64,000 bases of DNA from Shewanella marinintestina. Its GTDB lineage: Bacteria; Pseudomonadota; Gammaproteobacteria; Enterobacterales; Shewanellaceae. This document shows positions 19,029 to 29,015 of this stretch, piece by piece; position 1 is the stretch's first letter; each line of letters opens with the position of its first letter. Made by a program: the position numbers and the translations under genes. The notes beneath the pieces were generated by a model. It had not been told where the DNA came from, did not search any database, and saw nothing but the letters and a program-made list of their open reading frames with translations. The DNA lies in the NCBI RefSeq assembly GCF_023283845.1, contig NZ_JAKILC010000001.1, forward strand, positions 434,001 to 498,000, read 5' to 3'.

Positions 19029-19238
19029 TTAATGGTCCGCTTTAGTCGCTTTTTCTATCTGCTTAATGCCCGATGCCCAATCAACTACCACGTGGTCTAG
19101 CTTAGCTATAACTTCTCTGGCCAAAGCACCTAGCACCATAGCTGCTAAAATAGTGGGATAAAAAGGACGACTAACATCACCACTCAAATGAACAACTACT
19201 GATAACATGATTATGATCGCAAACCACAACTTAAACAT
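19029..19238 (-). CDS. Small membrane protein, unknown
   Basis: 69 residues with two likely membrane helices (about 3-20 and 28-42) and a polar C-terminus ending in KQIEKATKADH. I do not recognise the family. Start ATG at 19238 follows GGCGGAGAAGTT, which contains a good ribosome site (GGAG). No close neighbour suggests a role. Real-gene status rests on the ribosome site, membrane pattern and isolation from other genes. Confidence 0.55.
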   Translation of the reverse strand: MFKLWFAIIIMLSVVVHLSGDVSRPFYPTILAAMVLGALAREVIAKLDHVVVDWASGIKQIEKATKADH

Positions 19239-19462
19239 TTAACTTCTCCGCCTTAAAACTTGCTTACAACTATAACGAGTTAGCCTGTACAGAGACTGAA
19301 TACGACACTATTGCATCATAATCCCCACCTTCTCGATCTATAATGTAGAAATCGATTTTATAATAGGTAATCCACAGGAGTTATTCACAGACACACAAAC
19401 GGGGGTATTTATAAACGTCTAATAACAAATAAGCCATTTACCGACAAAGCGAATCTAATCCA

Positions 19463-19485
19463 GTAAAATAGTAGAAATATTTTAC
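19463..19485. repeat. 8-bp inverted repeat GTAAAATA-N7-TATTTTAC
   Basis: Perfect arms at 19463-19470 and 19478-19485. AT-rich, no adjacent T-run; could be an operator or part of the maf promoter. Confidence 0.4.
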
Positions 19486-19490
19486 TTATG

Positions 19491-19535
19491 ACGTGTATAA
19501 GTTGCTTATCGAAAGCTCGCGTAAGTTATACACGT
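19491..19535. repeat. Long inverted repeat before maf
   Basis: ACGTGTATAA (19491-19500) and TTATACACGT (19526-19535) are perfect arms; after one mismatch four more bases can pair, giving a 15-position hairpin with a 15-base loop. It ends 22 bases before the maf start codon. Each arm also contains TTATACACG, one base off a DnaA box. Confidence 0.55.
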
Positions 19536-19557
19536 TTAACACCAACAAGGTATATCA

Positions 19558-20139
19558 ATGACAGCTGCTATAGTGCTTGCATCAACCTCTCCATACCGCC
19601 AACAGGTATTAGAAAAACTGAAACTGCCGTTTACAACTTATTCTCCAGAGGTCGACGAAACACCTCTAGAAAATGAATCACCTTATGAGCTGGTTTTACG
19701 TTTAGCAAAACTAAAAGCTGCCGCAGGCGCCGCGCAACATCCAGACAGTATAATTATAGGTTCAGATCAAGTTGCTGTAATTAACGGCTCTATTATCGGC
19801 AAACCACATACCCGTGAAAAAGCCATTGAACAACTCTGCATGGCAAGCGGACAAGCAATTACCTTTTATACCGGACTTGCATTACACAATAGTAGCAGTG
19901 GACAAATTGAAGCAATTGTTGAACCTTTTACTGTCCACTTTCGCACATTAACCCACCAACAGATCTGCCGCTATATTGATATAGAGCAACCTTTATATTG
20001 TGCTGGCAGCTTTAAAAGCGAGGGACTTGGCATTGCATTGTTTGAAAAGCTTGAAGGAAAAGATCCTAATACATTAATTGGTTTACCGCTCATTTCACTG
20101 ATTGATTTACTCCACCTACAAGGTAGCAATGTACTGTAA
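19558..20139 (+). CDS. yceF: Maf family nucleotide pyrophosphatase, YceF type (7-methyl-GTP)
   Basis: 193-residue Maf/HAM1-like pyrophosphatase. The start [20 protein letters not shown] and [25 protein letters not shown] match YceF, the subfamily that cleaves 7-methyl-GTP, rather than the dTTP/UTP-specific YhdE type. The catalytic aspartate is in GSDQVAV near residue 70. In E. coli yceF also lies next to yceD-rpmF, so its position here fits. The ATG at 19558 follows the hairpin described above. Confidence 0.9.
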   Translation: MTAAIVLASTSPYRQQVLEKLKLPFTTYSPEVDETPLENESPYELVLRLAKLKAAAGAAQHPDSIIIGSDQVAVINGSIIGKPHTREKAIEQLCMASGQAITFYTGLALHNSSSGQIEAIVEPFTVHFRTLTHQQICRYIDIEQPLYCAGSFKSEGLGIALFEKLEGKDPNTLIGLPLISLIDLLHLQGSNVL

Positions 20140-20338
20140 ACTTTTACCACAAAGCACACAATTACAGGCATTGAGCGATAAAATATACGGCAGATATAAG
20201 GGAACTACACTAAAATAAGGCTAACTAATTAGATTTAGGTATCGTAACTTTCATTCAGTAAATACAAATCTTGACCAATAAACAATTGCTTAATGAATAG
20301 AAAGTTTCTGCATGCGGTTCAACGATTGAGAAAGGGAT

Positions 20339-21700
20339 ATGACCAATATTGAAGAAGCGCTTGCACTGCTTGCTGCCCCGTGTACCGATGAACGTTTTTT
20401 TCCTCGAGCGTTAAGTGCATTAACGCTCGTGACTCAATGTCGATGGGCTGGCTTTGTCCGACCTTCAACTAAGAAAGGCTTTGCTGAAGTCGTGGCTTTT
20501 TGCGACGGAAAGAAAAGCCTACCTGGTTTCGAATTTGAATTAAAAAACTCCCCTTGCGAACAAATCTACCTAGCACAGAATAAACAACACCTTACTTTTA
20601 CTAACGAACTACAGCAACGCTTCCCCAAATTTGAGCTCCTAAAAAAATTGGGAGCCAATAGTTATCAAGCTGAAAAAATATTCAACGAACAGGGCGATAT
20701 ACTCGGGCATATTTTCGTCATAGATTCTTTACCACAAGTTGAAAATACCAAATCAAAAGAGTTTTTCAGATTATTAGCTCAGCGAGTGGGCGTAGAATAT
20801 CAACGTCAGATCATTAACCGAGAGCTAAAACAACGTCAGGATATGATCGCTTCATCTGAGCAATATATGTCTTTTGTAGATACAGATTATATCTACAGAG
20901 TCGTATCAAAGGGCTACGAATCATTATTTAACCTTAATCAAGCTGATATTATTGGCCGCCCTGTTTATGAATTACATGGTTTAGCCGTTTTTGAAGGGCA
21001 AATAAAGCCGTTACTAGATCGCTGTATGCAAGGTGAACAGATAAAAACCCAATTGTGGGTTCACCCCCCACATATAGAAAAGCCCATCTTTTTAGACGTC
21101 CACCACAACCCATATTATGATGCCAACGGCAAAATTAAAGGTGCGATTGTCTCAGCACACAATATTACCGAGCTCGAGAAAGCAAAAAATAAGGTTGAGT
21201 ATTTAGCCAACCACGATAGCTTAACAGGGCTCGCCAATAGGCGTTCATTGTTCGAACAGTTCCATAGTTTATTGGATCAAGGCGTTAGTAACGATAAAAA
21301 AATGATCATAGCCTATATCGATATCGATGACTTTAAATCGATTAACGATAACTTTGGCCACAAAATCGGTGATTTGGTTTTAAAGGAGGTGGCCAATACT
21401 TTAACAAAAGTCAGTGAAGGCGAAGATACTGTTGCAAGAATAGGCGGTGATGAGTTTGTACTGTTCACAACTTGCAATAACATGACAGACTTTGGTTATC
21501 AAAGCCTATTACATCGATGGCGAAAGCGGTTACAGCAAGCCTTATGTAAACAAATCACTATTGATGAATACGAGATAACATTAAGTGCTAGTATTGGTTT
21601 ACATTTAGTCACAGACACATCGGCAGAACTATCGTCACTAATCAGTAATGCTGACAATGAGATGTTCAAGCACAAACAAAATGGCGCCGCTCAGCAATAA
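20339..21700 (+). CDS. PAS-GGDEF diguanylate cyclase
   Basis: 453 residues, predicted cytoplasmic. An N-terminal region of about 160 residues fits a GAF-like sensor, followed by a PAS domain (about 168-285) and a GGDEF domain (about 286-450). The catalytic motif GGDEF is intact at residues 369-373, so it should make cyclic-di-GMP from two GTP. The RxxD inhibitory site expected five residues before it reads E-G-E-D, so product feedback is probably lost. No membrane segment or partner gene is seen. The input signal is unknown. Confidence 0.9.
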   Translation: MTNIEEALALLAAPCTDERFFPRALSALTLVTQCRWAGFVRPSTKKGFAEVVAFCDGKKSLPGFEFELKNSPCEQIYLAQNKQHLTFTNELQQRFPKFELLKKLGANSYQAEKIFNEQGDILGHIFVIDSLPQVENTKSKEFFRLLAQRVGVEYQRQIINRELKQRQDMIASSEQYMSFVDTDYIYRVVSKGYESLFNLNQADIIGRPVYELHGLAVFEGQIKPLLDRCMQGEQIKTQLWVHPPHIEKPIFLDVHHNPYYDANGKIKGAIVSAHNITELEKAKNKVEYLANHDSLTGLANRRSLFEQFHSLLDQGVSNDKKMIIAYIDIDDFKSINDNFGHKIGDLVLKEVANTLTKVSEGEDTVARIGGDEFVLFTTCNNMTDFGYQSLLHRWRKRLQQALCKQITIDEYEITLSASIGLHLVTDTSAELSSLISNADNEMFKHKQNGAAQQ

Positions 21701-21830
21701 TAAACCAATAAACTATACTGTTTATTTCACGCTAATACACAATGGACAAGTTACGCTCAACGTCTAATTTACAGTTACTTTACCGATTAAATCCCAGTGC
21801 CTCAGAGTAGCCAATCACATTGATGCAGGC

Positions 21831-22478
21831 TTACCTTAGTATTTGCAGTAATTCTAATGGCTGATGAATAATCGCTTTGGGTTTAGCCAGTAGCAATGTT
21901 GATTCGCTATGTGCACCATAACTGACACCCACAGAATCGATACCCGCGTTATTTGCCATATTCAGATCATGCAGAGAGTCACCAATCATGACGGCACTCT
22001 CAGGCTTAACCTTTAACTCTTCAAGTAATTCAAAAATCATATCAGGGTTAGGTTTACTCTTTGACTCGTCAGCACAACGACTCGACTCAAAGTAATGCCC
22101 TAAATTCGTTTCTGTAAGCACTCGGTTTAAGCCGTTACGGCCTTTACCCGTTGCTACAGCCAAACGATAATCCATGCTACGTAATTCATTAAGTAACACA
22201 GCACTACCATCAAACAAGGGGCTAGGAGTGCTATTAAGTGTCAAATAATGTTCTTTATACGAATTAATCATAGGTTCAAAGTCTAACACTGACTTCAATG
22301 GATAAAGCGTTTTTAGCGCCTCTTCCATTGATAAGCCAATGACATCTCTCACCGCTTGTTCAGTCGGCGTATCAATAGATAACGTTTGAGCCATCTGCTG
22401 CATACAAGTAACAATTTTACTGATGGAATCCATTAAGGTTCCATCCCAATCGAAAATGACTAATTCGTATGGCTTCAT
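21831..22478 (-). CDS. HAD-superfamily hydrolase (phosphoglycolate-phosphatase-like)
   Basis: 215 residues. HAD motif I FDWDGTLMDS (residues 9-18; nucleophile and acid aspartates), motif II near VATGKGR, and motif IV MIGDSLHDLNMA are intact. A helical cap follows motif I, as in subfamily IA phosphatases. Its ATG overlaps the rluC stop by four bases, so the two are translationally coupled, an arrangement also known in other gammaproteobacteria. The substrate is not known; phosphoglycolate or another small phosphate ester is likely. Confidence 0.88.
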   Translation of the reverse strand: MKPYELVIFDWDGTLMDSISKIVTCMQQMAQTLSIDTPTEQAVRDVIGLSMEEALKTLYPLKSVLDFEPMINSYKEHYLTLNSTPSPLFDGSAVLLNELRSMDYRLAVATGKGRNGLNRVLTETNLGHYFESSRCADESKSKPNPDMIFELLEELKVKPESAVMIGDSLHDLNMANNAGIDSVGVSYGAHSESTLLLAKPKAIIHQPLELLQILR

Positions 22479-23434
22479 ACTTTCTTTAACTTCTTTAAGG
22501 TTGATTCTAGTATTGGGTCTAATGGCGCTTTAACCTGCATAACCTCTTCCGTTTCCGGATGAGTAAATTTTAGCTGCGCCGCATGCAAGAATAATCGATT
22601 TAATCCTTGAGCACGCATTGAGTCATCAAACTTTTGCTCGCTGTATTTTTCATCGCAGGCAATTGGGTGACCAGTAAACTGACAGTGAACACGAATTTGA
22701 TGAGTTCGTCCAGTAACTGGGCTCGCTTGGACTAACGTTGAATCACTGTAGCGTTGTAAAATTTTAAAGCGAGTCTCAGACTCTTTGCCTTCTTTATTCA
22801 CACGAACAATACGTTCACCTGATTTAAGCGTAAGTTTTAGTAACGGTGCTTTTACCACTTTATCGTGTGCTTGCCATTCACCTCTTACCAGTGCAACGTA
22901 GTCTTTCTGCATTTTCTTATATCTTAACTGATCATGCAGATGTCTTAGTGCACTGCGCTTTTTAGCAATTAACAACACACCAGATGTTTCTTTGTCTAAA
23001 CGGTGCACTAACTCAAGAAATTTCTGTTGAGTACGCAACGAGCGCATCGCTTCAATAACACCAAATTCAACACCACTACCACCGTGCACAGCAATACCTG
23101 ATGGCTTGTTTAGTACAATGAGGTATTTATCTTCAAATAAAATACGTTCTTCAAGTTGCGAAACTTTTGTCAATTTAGCAGAGGGACCCGGACGCCCTTC
23201 ACTCTCTGATACCCTAACAGGTGGAACACGTACCACATCCCCATCAGCTAATTTATACTCTGGCTTTATGCGCTTTTTATTCACACGCACCTCGCCCTTA
23301 CGTACAATCCGATAGATCATACTTTTAGGCACGCCTTTAAGTTTTGTTAGAAGAAAATTATCTATACGTTGCCCAACGTGGTCCTCATCAATCGTAACCA
23401 TTTGGACTTGTGCTTTTGGAGATGGAGTATTCAT
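22475..23434 (-). CDS. rluC: 23S rRNA pseudouridine(955/2504/2580) synthase
   Basis: 319 residues. An S4 RNA-binding domain (about 17-75, QRIDNFLLTKLKGVPKSM) precedes the RluA-type catalytic domain with the motif HRLDKETSGVLL (aspartate near 144). It makes three pseudouridines in 23S rRNA. In E. coli rluC likewise lies divergent from rne. It is coupled to the HAD phosphatase gene by a four-base overlap. Confidence 0.95.
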   Translation of the reverse strand: MNTPSPKAQVQMVTIDEDHVGQRIDNFLLTKLKGVPKSMIYRIVRKGEVRVNKKRIKPEYKLADGDVVRVPPVRVSESEGRPGPSAKLTKVSQLEERILFEDKYLIVLNKPSGIAVHGGSGVEFGVIEAMRSLRTQQKFLELVHRLDKETSGVLLIAKKRSALRHLHDQLRYKKMQKDYVALVRGEWQAHDKVVKAPLLKLTLKSGERIVRVNKEGKESETRFKILQRYSDSTLVQASPVTGRTHQIRVHCQFTGHPIACDEKYSEQKFDDSMRAQGLNRLFLHAAQLKFTHPETEEVMQVKAPLDPILESTLKKLKKV

Positions 23435-23879
23435 ACTGCGCCGTTATGTATTTCGTTGCCACGCATTGTACAACAACTGAAAAGAATTGTGCCTTTCCAT
23501 TTGCTGATTTTATCTATTATTGCTATATTTCCCTCGCTATCGCCGACTATAACTGGGTAAAACATGCCTAAGTCGGCCTTACATGACGTTCCAGAACGAG
23601 ACTAAAAACGTTTAAAGTTTGATAGTAAATCATTGATTTACGGGTCGTTGTATCAATCAAAAGGCAAGAACATACGCCTTCACGACTAAATCAAAATGAA
23701 AACCCAACTTACAACTGGTTTCTCGACTGAAACGGCCCCAATTTCGAAGAATAATTTTAACTCGTCGTCAGACGCTACCATTTCGAATTGGCATTACTGG
23801 AAAGTACTTAAAGAATTTATGGGGTTGGTTGACATTTAACAACGAATTCCTTGTTTTTTGTAAACATAAAAAAATAAGC
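23435..23879. other. Intergenic region between divergent rluC and rne
   Basis: Gene-free stretch that should hold both promoters. A 17-base palindrome GTAAATCATTGATTTAC lies at 23625-23641. TTGACA occurs at 23829-23834 but no convincing -10 follows at the right distance. The distal part is treated below as the rne leader. Confidence 0.5.
23625..23641. promoter_or_regulatory. Palindrome GTAAATCATTGATTTAC, possible operator
   Basis: Two perfect 8-base arms around a single central T, in the rluC-rne intergenic region. Typical size for a dimeric repressor site, but the protein is unknown. Confidence 0.4.
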
Positions 23880-24034
23880 CATAAATAGGATGCGACACGC
23901 AGCGAATGCGTCTAACAGTTAATGCGCACCTTGCCTAGAGACTAACCGTGAGGTTCTGTTTTTTAATCCTAGGCCCGTAATGCAGTGAAAGTAGTAACGT
24001 TTGATGACCTTATATAAAGAAGAATTACGTCATC
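23880..24034 (+). ncRNA. RNase E 5' leader element (rne5-like)
   Basis: The region right before rne folds into elements resembling the leader through which RNase E controls its own mRNA. ACGCA/TGCGT (23897-23911) forms one hairpin. A second is built from GCCTAG (23933-23938) pairing with CTAGGC (23969-23974), enclosing AACC-GTGA-GGTT (23944-23955) with a GNRA-type loop and a U-rich internal bulge. That composition fits the conserved hp2/hp3 element of enterobacterial rne, but I identified it by eye, not by a covariance search. Confidence 0.5.
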
Positions 24035-27000
24035 ATGAAACGGATGTTAATCAATGCGACTCAATCTGAAGAGTTGCGCGTTGCCCTTGTTGATGGGCAA
24101 CAACTGTATGATTTGGATATTGAAAGCCCAGGTCATGAACAAAAGAAAGCCAATATTTACAAAGGCACAATCACGCGTGTAGAGCCGTCTTTAGAAGCGG
24201 CTTTTGTTGATTATGGTGCTGAGCGTCACGGCTTCCTACCTCTAAAAGAAATTGCACGAGAATACTTCCCTAAAGGTTACTCTTTCCAAGGCCGTCCTAG
24301 CATTAAGGAGGTGGTCAAAGAAGGTCAGGAAGTTATTATTCAAATTGATAAAGAAGAGCGCGGTAACAAAGGTGCAGCCCTTACTACCTTTATCAGTTTG
24401 GCAGGTTCTTACCTAGTTTTAATGCCAAATAACCCTCGCGCCGGCGGTATTTCACGTCGTATCGAAGGTGATGAGCGTACTGAACTGAAAGCTGCACTTG
24501 CTGAGCTTGAAGTACCACAAGGCATGGGCTTAATCGTCCGTACTGCCGGTGTTGGTAAAGACCCAGCAGAGCTGAAATGGGATCTTAAGGTACTACAGCA
24601 TCACTGGGCAGCCATTAAAGAAGCTGCAGAGAGTGCTCCAGCTCCATTTTTAATCCATCAAGAAAGTAACGTGATTGTTCGTGCAATTCGCGACTACTTA
24701 CGTCGTGATGTTGGCGAAATCTTAATTGACCACCCACGCATTTACGAACAAGCAAAAGAACACGTTTCATTAGTTCGTCCTGATTTTGTTGAGCGTATTA
24801 AGCGTTATGACGCTGAAGTACCATTATTTACGCACTACCAAATCGAAACTCAAATCGAGTCAGCTTTCCAACGAGAAGTGCGCCTACCGTCTGGTGGTTC
24901 AATTGTTATTGACCCAACTGAAGCACTAACCTCTATCGATATTAACTCTGCTCGTGCTACTAAAGGCGGCGATATCGAAGAAACTGCTCTAAATACCAAC
25001 TTAGAAGCTGCTGATGAAATTGCACGCCAATTACGTCTACGTGACTTAGGTGGTTTGGTCGTTATCGACTTTATCGATATGACGCCAGTACGTCACCAGC
25101 GTGAAGTTGAAAAGCGTATGCAAGACGCTGTTCACCATGACCGTGCACGCGTACAGTTAGGTCGTATTTCACGTTTTGGTTTGATGGAAATGTCACGCCA
25201 GCGTTTACGCCCTTCTCTAGAAGAATCAGCTGCGCACCTTTGTCCTCGCTGTCATGGCCAAGGTACTATTCGTGGTACTGAATCTTTAGCGTTATCAATT
25301 CTTCGTCTAATGGAAGAAGAAGCAATTAAAGAAAACACATCGCAAATTGAAGCGGTTGTGCCTGTTGATGTTGCCGCTTTCCTATTGAACGAAAAACGTA
25401 AAGCAATTCGAATTACTGAAAAACGCCACAATGTTGAAGTGTATGTCATTCCAGATCCAAATATGACAACACCTGACTACCGCGTTGTACGTCACCGTAA
25501 AGATGATCAAATCAGTGAATCTAGCTACAAGCTACTTGAAAAAGAAGAAGCTAAGCTTTATGAACCACGTAAACTAGAACGTGCTGCAGCTCCACAACCA
25601 GCACTCAAAGGTTTCTCTACGCCGAAAAAAGCGGTCATTGAAGAAGCTAAACCTGCAACAGCTCCTAAGAAAGAAGAGCCAGGTTTCTTTGCTAAGATAG
25701 CCGCAGCGATTAGCTCACTATTTGGTGCAAAAGAAGAGCCAAAAGTCGAGCCTAAGAAGCAAGACAAAGACAACCGCAATCAAGGCCGCAATAATAACCG
25801 TCGTAACAGTAATCGCCGTAATGATCCTCGTCGTAACCGCAACGACAATCGCAGCGATAACCGTAACGATTCACGCGGTGACACGGAACAGTCTAAAGAG
25901 AAGAGAGCAAAAAATAGTCGTAATGATAACAATGACTCTCGTTCAACTTCTGAAGAGACGAACAAGCGTCAACCACGTAACGATAAAGCGCGTAAAGACA
26001 ATAAGCCTGATTCGGCAACGAATGAACAGCCAAAGCAAGAAGCTGCACGTGAACGTCGCCAGCGTCGTAACATGCGTCGTAAAGTACGTGTGAACAACGA
26101 ACAGCAAGAAGAGCTAAAAGCGGACGTTGTAGTAACTGACGCGCCAGTACAAGCGAAACCATCGACAGATGACAAGCCAGCTAAGCCAAAACGTCAACCA
26201 CGTAAGCCGAAAGCTAAAGTGGAAACTGTTGAAACAGAAGCTGTTGAAACCGTTAATGCTGAAGATTCAGCAGTTGCTGCAACAAAGCCTGTCGTTGAAA
26301 CAAAACTTGAAACCACTGACAGTGCGCCAGTAACAAGTGCAGTTGAAAGTTCAGAAGAAACTATGGCATCAGAAGACAATAGTCGTGAACCTCGTGAAGG
26401 TCAGCGCAGAAGTCGACGTAGTCCACGTCATTTGAGAGCCGCTGGTCAACGTCGTCGTCGTGATGAAGATGCTCAAAATAATGAAGATGGCTCAGCTGTA
26501 CCCGCTTTTGTACCTAATGAGGTAGAAACCGCTGTTGAGGTTGCACTTGAGAAACCAGCAAAAACACCAGCGCCAGTAGTTGTCGTTGCTGAAACTATCG
26601 TAGAGCCAATTGAAGTTGCATCAGTACAGATGCCACATGTTGAAACACCTGTTGAAGTGAAAGCTGAACCAGTTGTTGAAGCTAAAGTTGAAGCACCTGC
26701 AGAAGTGAAAGCTGAGCCAGTGGTTGAAACTAAAGTTGAAGCGCCTGTTGAAGTGAAAGCTGAGCCAGTGGTTGAAATTAAAGTTGCAGCGCCTGTTGAA
26801 GTGAAAGCTGAGCCAGTTGTTGAAACTAAAGTTGAAGCGCCTGTTGAAGTGAAAGCTGAGCCAGTTGTTGAAACTAAAGTTGAAGCGCCTGTTGAAGTGA
26901 AAGCTGAGCCAGTTATTGAAGCTAAAGTTGCAGCGCCTGTTGAAGTGAAAGCCGAAGCTCCAGCTGCAAAATCAGCCTCTGCGCCAATGGCAAAACCTGC

Positions 27001-27256
27001 AGCGATTCAATCAGCTCCAGTCGCTGTGGTTGAAGCTACACCAGTAGCAGCGCCAGAAGCAGTTGTTGAGACTAAGCCTGCCGCTAAGCCAGCAAGCCGC
27101 TTTGGCTCTATGGTGATGTCAGAAACGACTAAACCAACAGTTGAAAGCAGAGAGAATATTGCAACACCTACCGGTCGCCAATATGAAGCTTCAACTACTG
27201 AAGCAGCAAAGCCTAGAACGGCTAACACTGCAAACTCTGAAACAGTTCGTACTTAA
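24035..27256 (+). CDS. rne: Ribonuclease E
   Basis: 1073-residue endoribonuclease, core of the RNA degradosome; E. coli RNase E is 1061. The catalytic half (about 1-510) has an S1 domain near 37-120, catalytic aspartates at 302 ([11 protein letters not shown]) and 345 (VVIDFIDM), and the zinc-link CPRCHGQG with Cys403/Cys406. An amphipathic helix [14 protein letters not shown] at 551-564 corresponds to the membrane-binding segment A. Two Arg-rich RNA-binding stretches follow (about 590-690 and 785-810). The C-terminal scaffold contains six 16-residue repeats (873-968) and ASAPMAKPA, similar to the PNPase-binding end. ATG 24035 is standard. Confidence 0.97.
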   Translation: MKRMLINATQSEELRVALVDGQQLYDLDIESPGHEQKKANIYKGTITRVEPSLEAAFVDYGAERHGFLPLKEIAREYFPKGYSFQGRPSIKEVVKEGQEVIIQIDKEERGNKGAALTTFISLAGSYLVLMPNNPRAGGISRRIEGDERTELKAALAELEVPQGMGLIVRTAGVGKDPAELKWDLKVLQHHWAAIKEAAESAPAPFLIHQESNVIVRAIRDYLRRDVGEILIDHPRIYEQAKEHVSLVRPDFVERIKRYDAEVPLFTHYQIETQIESAFQREVRLPSGGSIVIDPTEALTSIDINSARATKGGDIEETALNTNLEAADEIARQLRLRDLGGLVVIDFIDMTPVRHQREVEKRMQDAVHHDRARVQLGRISRFGLMEMSRQRLRPSLEESAAHLCPRCHGQGTIRGTESLALSILRLMEEEAIKENTSQIEAVVPVDVAAFLLNEKRKAIRITEKRHNVEVYVIPDPNMTTPDYRVVRHRKDDQISESSYKLLEKEEAKLYEPRKLERAAAPQPALKGFSTPKKAVIEEAKPATAPKKEEPGFFAKIAAAISSLFGAKEEPKVEPKKQDKDNRNQGRNNNRRNSNRRNDPRRNRNDNRSDNRNDSRGDTEQSKEKRAKNSRNDNNDSRSTSEETNKRQPRNDKARKDNKPDSATNEQPKQEAARERRQRRNMRRKVRVNNEQQEELKADVVVTDAPVQAKPSTDDKPAKPKRQPRKPKAKVETVETEAVETVNAEDSAVAATKPVVETKLETTDSAPVTSAVESSEETMASEDNSREPREGQRRSRRSPRHLRAAGQRRRRDEDAQNNEDGSAVPAFVPNEVETAVEVALEKPAKTPAPVVVVAETIVEPIEVASVQMPHVETPVEVKAEPVVEAKVEAPAEVKAEPVVETKVEAPVEVKAEPVVEIKVAAPVEVKAEPVVETKVEAPVEVKAEPVVETKVEAPVEVKAEPVIEAKVAAPVEVKAEAPAAKSASAPMAKPAAIQSAPVAVVEATPVAAPEAVVETKPAAKPASRFGSMVMSETTKPTVESRENIATPTGRQYEASTTEAAKPRTANTANSETVRT
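26651..26953 (+). repeat. 48-bp tandem repeats inside rne
   Basis: Six full units of 48 bp (16 residues, consensus [16 protein letters not shown]) and one partial unit lie in frame in the C-terminal scaffold of RNase E. Unit starts are 26651, 26699, 26747, 26795, 26843, 26891 and 26939. Units differ at a few codons, for example AEVK, IKVA and IEAK variants, and two neighbouring units encode identical peptides. Confidence 0.9.
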
Positions 27257-27276
27257 TTTAAGTTAACTGTTGCAGC

Positions 27277-27308
27277 TAAAAGCCATGCCTCTGGGCATGG
27301 CTTTTTTA
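27277..27308 (+). terminator. Terminator of rne
   Basis: AAAGCCATGCC and GGCATGGCTTT form an 11-bp stem with a TCTG loop and six or more T, about 20 bases after the stop codon. Confidence 0.9.
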
Positions 27309-27386
27309 TGTTCAAACTGCCGCAATTTTGTTAGTATTCGCGGCAAATTATTATTAACACCAACACATATATTTAACAGAGGCTAA

Positions 27387-28946
27387 ATGTTCGATCTTAT
27401 TCGTCACAAAACAGCCAGCCATAGAGCTGACTTACTTTCAGGTCTTACCGTAGCCCTTGCATTGGTTCCTGAAGCCGTCGCTTTTGCATTTGTTGCTGGC
27501 GTAGAACCTATGGTTGGCTTATACGCTGCATTTATTATGGGTCTAATCACTGCATTAATTGGCGGGCGACCTGGTATGATTTCTGGTGCCACTGGTGCCA
27601 TGGCCGTTGTTATGGTTGCTCTGGTTGCAGAGCATGGGGTGCAATACTTATTTGCCGCAGTTGTCCTAGCAGGTCTAATTCAAGTCTCTGCTGGTGTATT
27701 TAAACTCGGCAAGTTTATCCGTATTGTTCCTTATCCAGTAATGATAGGTTTTGTTAATGGCCTAGCTATTGTTATCTTCCTTGCTCAGTTAGGACAATTT
27801 CAAACGCCAGATGTAAATGGTGTAATGAACTGGCTACCGCAAGATCAACTAATCCTTATGCTAGGACTTGTTGCTTTAACCATGGCCATTATTCAGTTCT
27901 TGCCTAAGCTAACGACCGCAATCCCCTCTTCACTTGCAGCAATTTTGACTGTAACTCTACTTGTTACTTTCTTAAACCTAGATACTCGTACTGTTTTAGA
28001 TTTTCTAAAATCAATGAGCGGTAACGACAATGCTACGATAGCAGGTAGCCTACCGACATTCTCAATACCTGCGGTAGAGTTCAGCTTAGAAACCTTATAC
28101 ATCATTCTGCCATACTCGTTAATTTTAGCTGCAGTAGGCTTAATTGAATCGTTACTAACATTAACGGTTATCGATGAAATGACAGGTACTCGTGGTCGCG
28201 GTAACAAAGAATGTATTGGTCAAGGCGTGGGTAACATCACCAGTGGCTTCTTTGGCGCTATGGGTGGTTGTGCCATGATTGGCCAGTCAATGATCAACAT
28301 CAACTCTGGCGGTCGTGGACGTTTGTCAGGCATTACCGCAGCGGTTGCCTTACTTGCTTTCATCTTATTCGGTTCATCACTGATAGAAATGATCCCACTG
28401 GCAGCTCTAGTTGGTGTGATGTTTATGGTGGTGTTGGGCACATTTGAGTGGGCTAGCTTCAAAGTCATGCGCAAGGTACCAAAGCACGATGCGTTCGTTA
28501 TCGTATTGGTTACTATCGTTACTGTCTTTACCGATCTTGCATTTGCCGTATTTGTCGGGGTTATTGTTTCAGCACTAGTCTTTGCCTGGGAACACGCAAA
28601 GCACATCAATGTCGAAGTCAGTGAAGATCAAAACGGCTGGAAAGTATATAAGTTAAATGGACCGCTATTTTTCGGTTCAGTTGCTGAATTCTTAGAGTTA
28701 TTTGACGCTAAAAGCGATCCACAAGACGTGATTGTTGATTTCCAAAACTCTCGCGTATGCGACCACTCGGCTCTTGATGCAATTGATACCCTTGCTGAAC
28801 GTTATGTAGGTAGCGGAAAGCGTTTACATTTACGTCATCTAAGTAATGACTGTAAAGAGCTGCTGGCTAAAGCAGGTGATTTAGTTGAAGTTAACTTAAT
28901 CGAAGATCCACATTATAAAGTGGCTGACGATAAGCTTGACTCATAA
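27387..28946 (+). CDS. SulP family anion transporter with STAS domain
   Basis: 519-residue inner-membrane transporter. The first 400 or so residues hold about 12 hydrophobic segments, with SulP hallmarks [28 protein letters not shown] and the second-half [16 protein letters not shown] cytoplasmic STAS domain occupies about 415-510 ([19 protein letters not shown]). SulP members carry sulfate, bicarbonate or dicarboxylates; this short form resembles the BicA/YchM relatives, but the substrate cannot be decided. It begins 130 bases after rne, beyond the rne terminator, so it is transcribed on its own. Confidence 0.88.
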   Translation: MFDLIRHKTASHRADLLSGLTVALALVPEAVAFAFVAGVEPMVGLYAAFIMGLITALIGGRPGMISGATGAMAVVMVALVAEHGVQYLFAAVVLAGLIQVSAGVFKLGKFIRIVPYPVMIGFVNGLAIVIFLAQLGQFQTPDVNGVMNWLPQDQLILMLGLVALTMAIIQFLPKLTTAIPSSLAAILTVTLLVTFLNLDTRTVLDFLKSMSGNDNATIAGSLPTFSIPAVEFSLETLYIILPYSLILAAVGLIESLLTLTVIDEMTGTRGRGNKECIGQGVGNITSGFFGAMGGCAMIGQSMININSGGRGRLSGITAAVALLAFILFGSSLIEMIPLAALVGVMFMVVLGTFEWASFKVMRKVPKHDAFVIVLVTIVTVFTDLAFAVFVGVIVSALVFAWEHAKHINVEVSEDQNGWKVYKLNGPLFFGSVAEFLELFDAKSDPQDVIVDFQNSRVCDHSALDAIDTLAERYVGSGKRLHLRHLSNDCKELLAKAGDLVEVNLIEDPHYKVADDKLDS

Positions 28947-28965
28947 ATAGTATTCAGTTTTAACA

Positions 28966-28998
28966 ATCAAAAAAGACAGGCTGTGCCTGTCTTTTTTA
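28966..28998. terminator. Bidirectional terminator between SulP and msrBA genes
   Basis: AAAAGACAGGC and GCCTGTCTTTT form an 11-bp stem with a TGT loop, with A- and T-runs on both sides. It separates two convergent genes. Confidence 0.9.
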
Positions 28999-29015
28999 TT
29001 ATCTATCTGCACCAA

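Larger units (their letters stand above)
19239..19557. other. Intergenic region upstream of maf, rich in DnaA-box-like motifs and inverted repeats
   Basis: 319 bases between two divergent genes. It carries four 9-mers resembling the DnaA box TTATNCACA within 170 bases: TAATCCACA (19368-19376), TTATTCACA (19381-19389), and TTATACACG twice in opposite orientation (19492-19500 on minus, 19526-19534 on plus). Two inverted repeats, listed separately, overlap this zone. Confidence 0.5.

Noticed and set aside
23829..23834. TTGACA as an rne promoter -35
   Set aside because: No acceptable -10 lies 15-19 bases downstream.
26651..26953. Regular 48-bp repeats as a CRISPR array
   Set aside because: The units have no spacers, stay in frame and encode a continuous part of RNase E.
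25252..27228. Several open frames opposite or out of frame with rne
   Set aside because: They follow from rne codon usage and repeats, have no ribosome sites, and overlap a certain gene.
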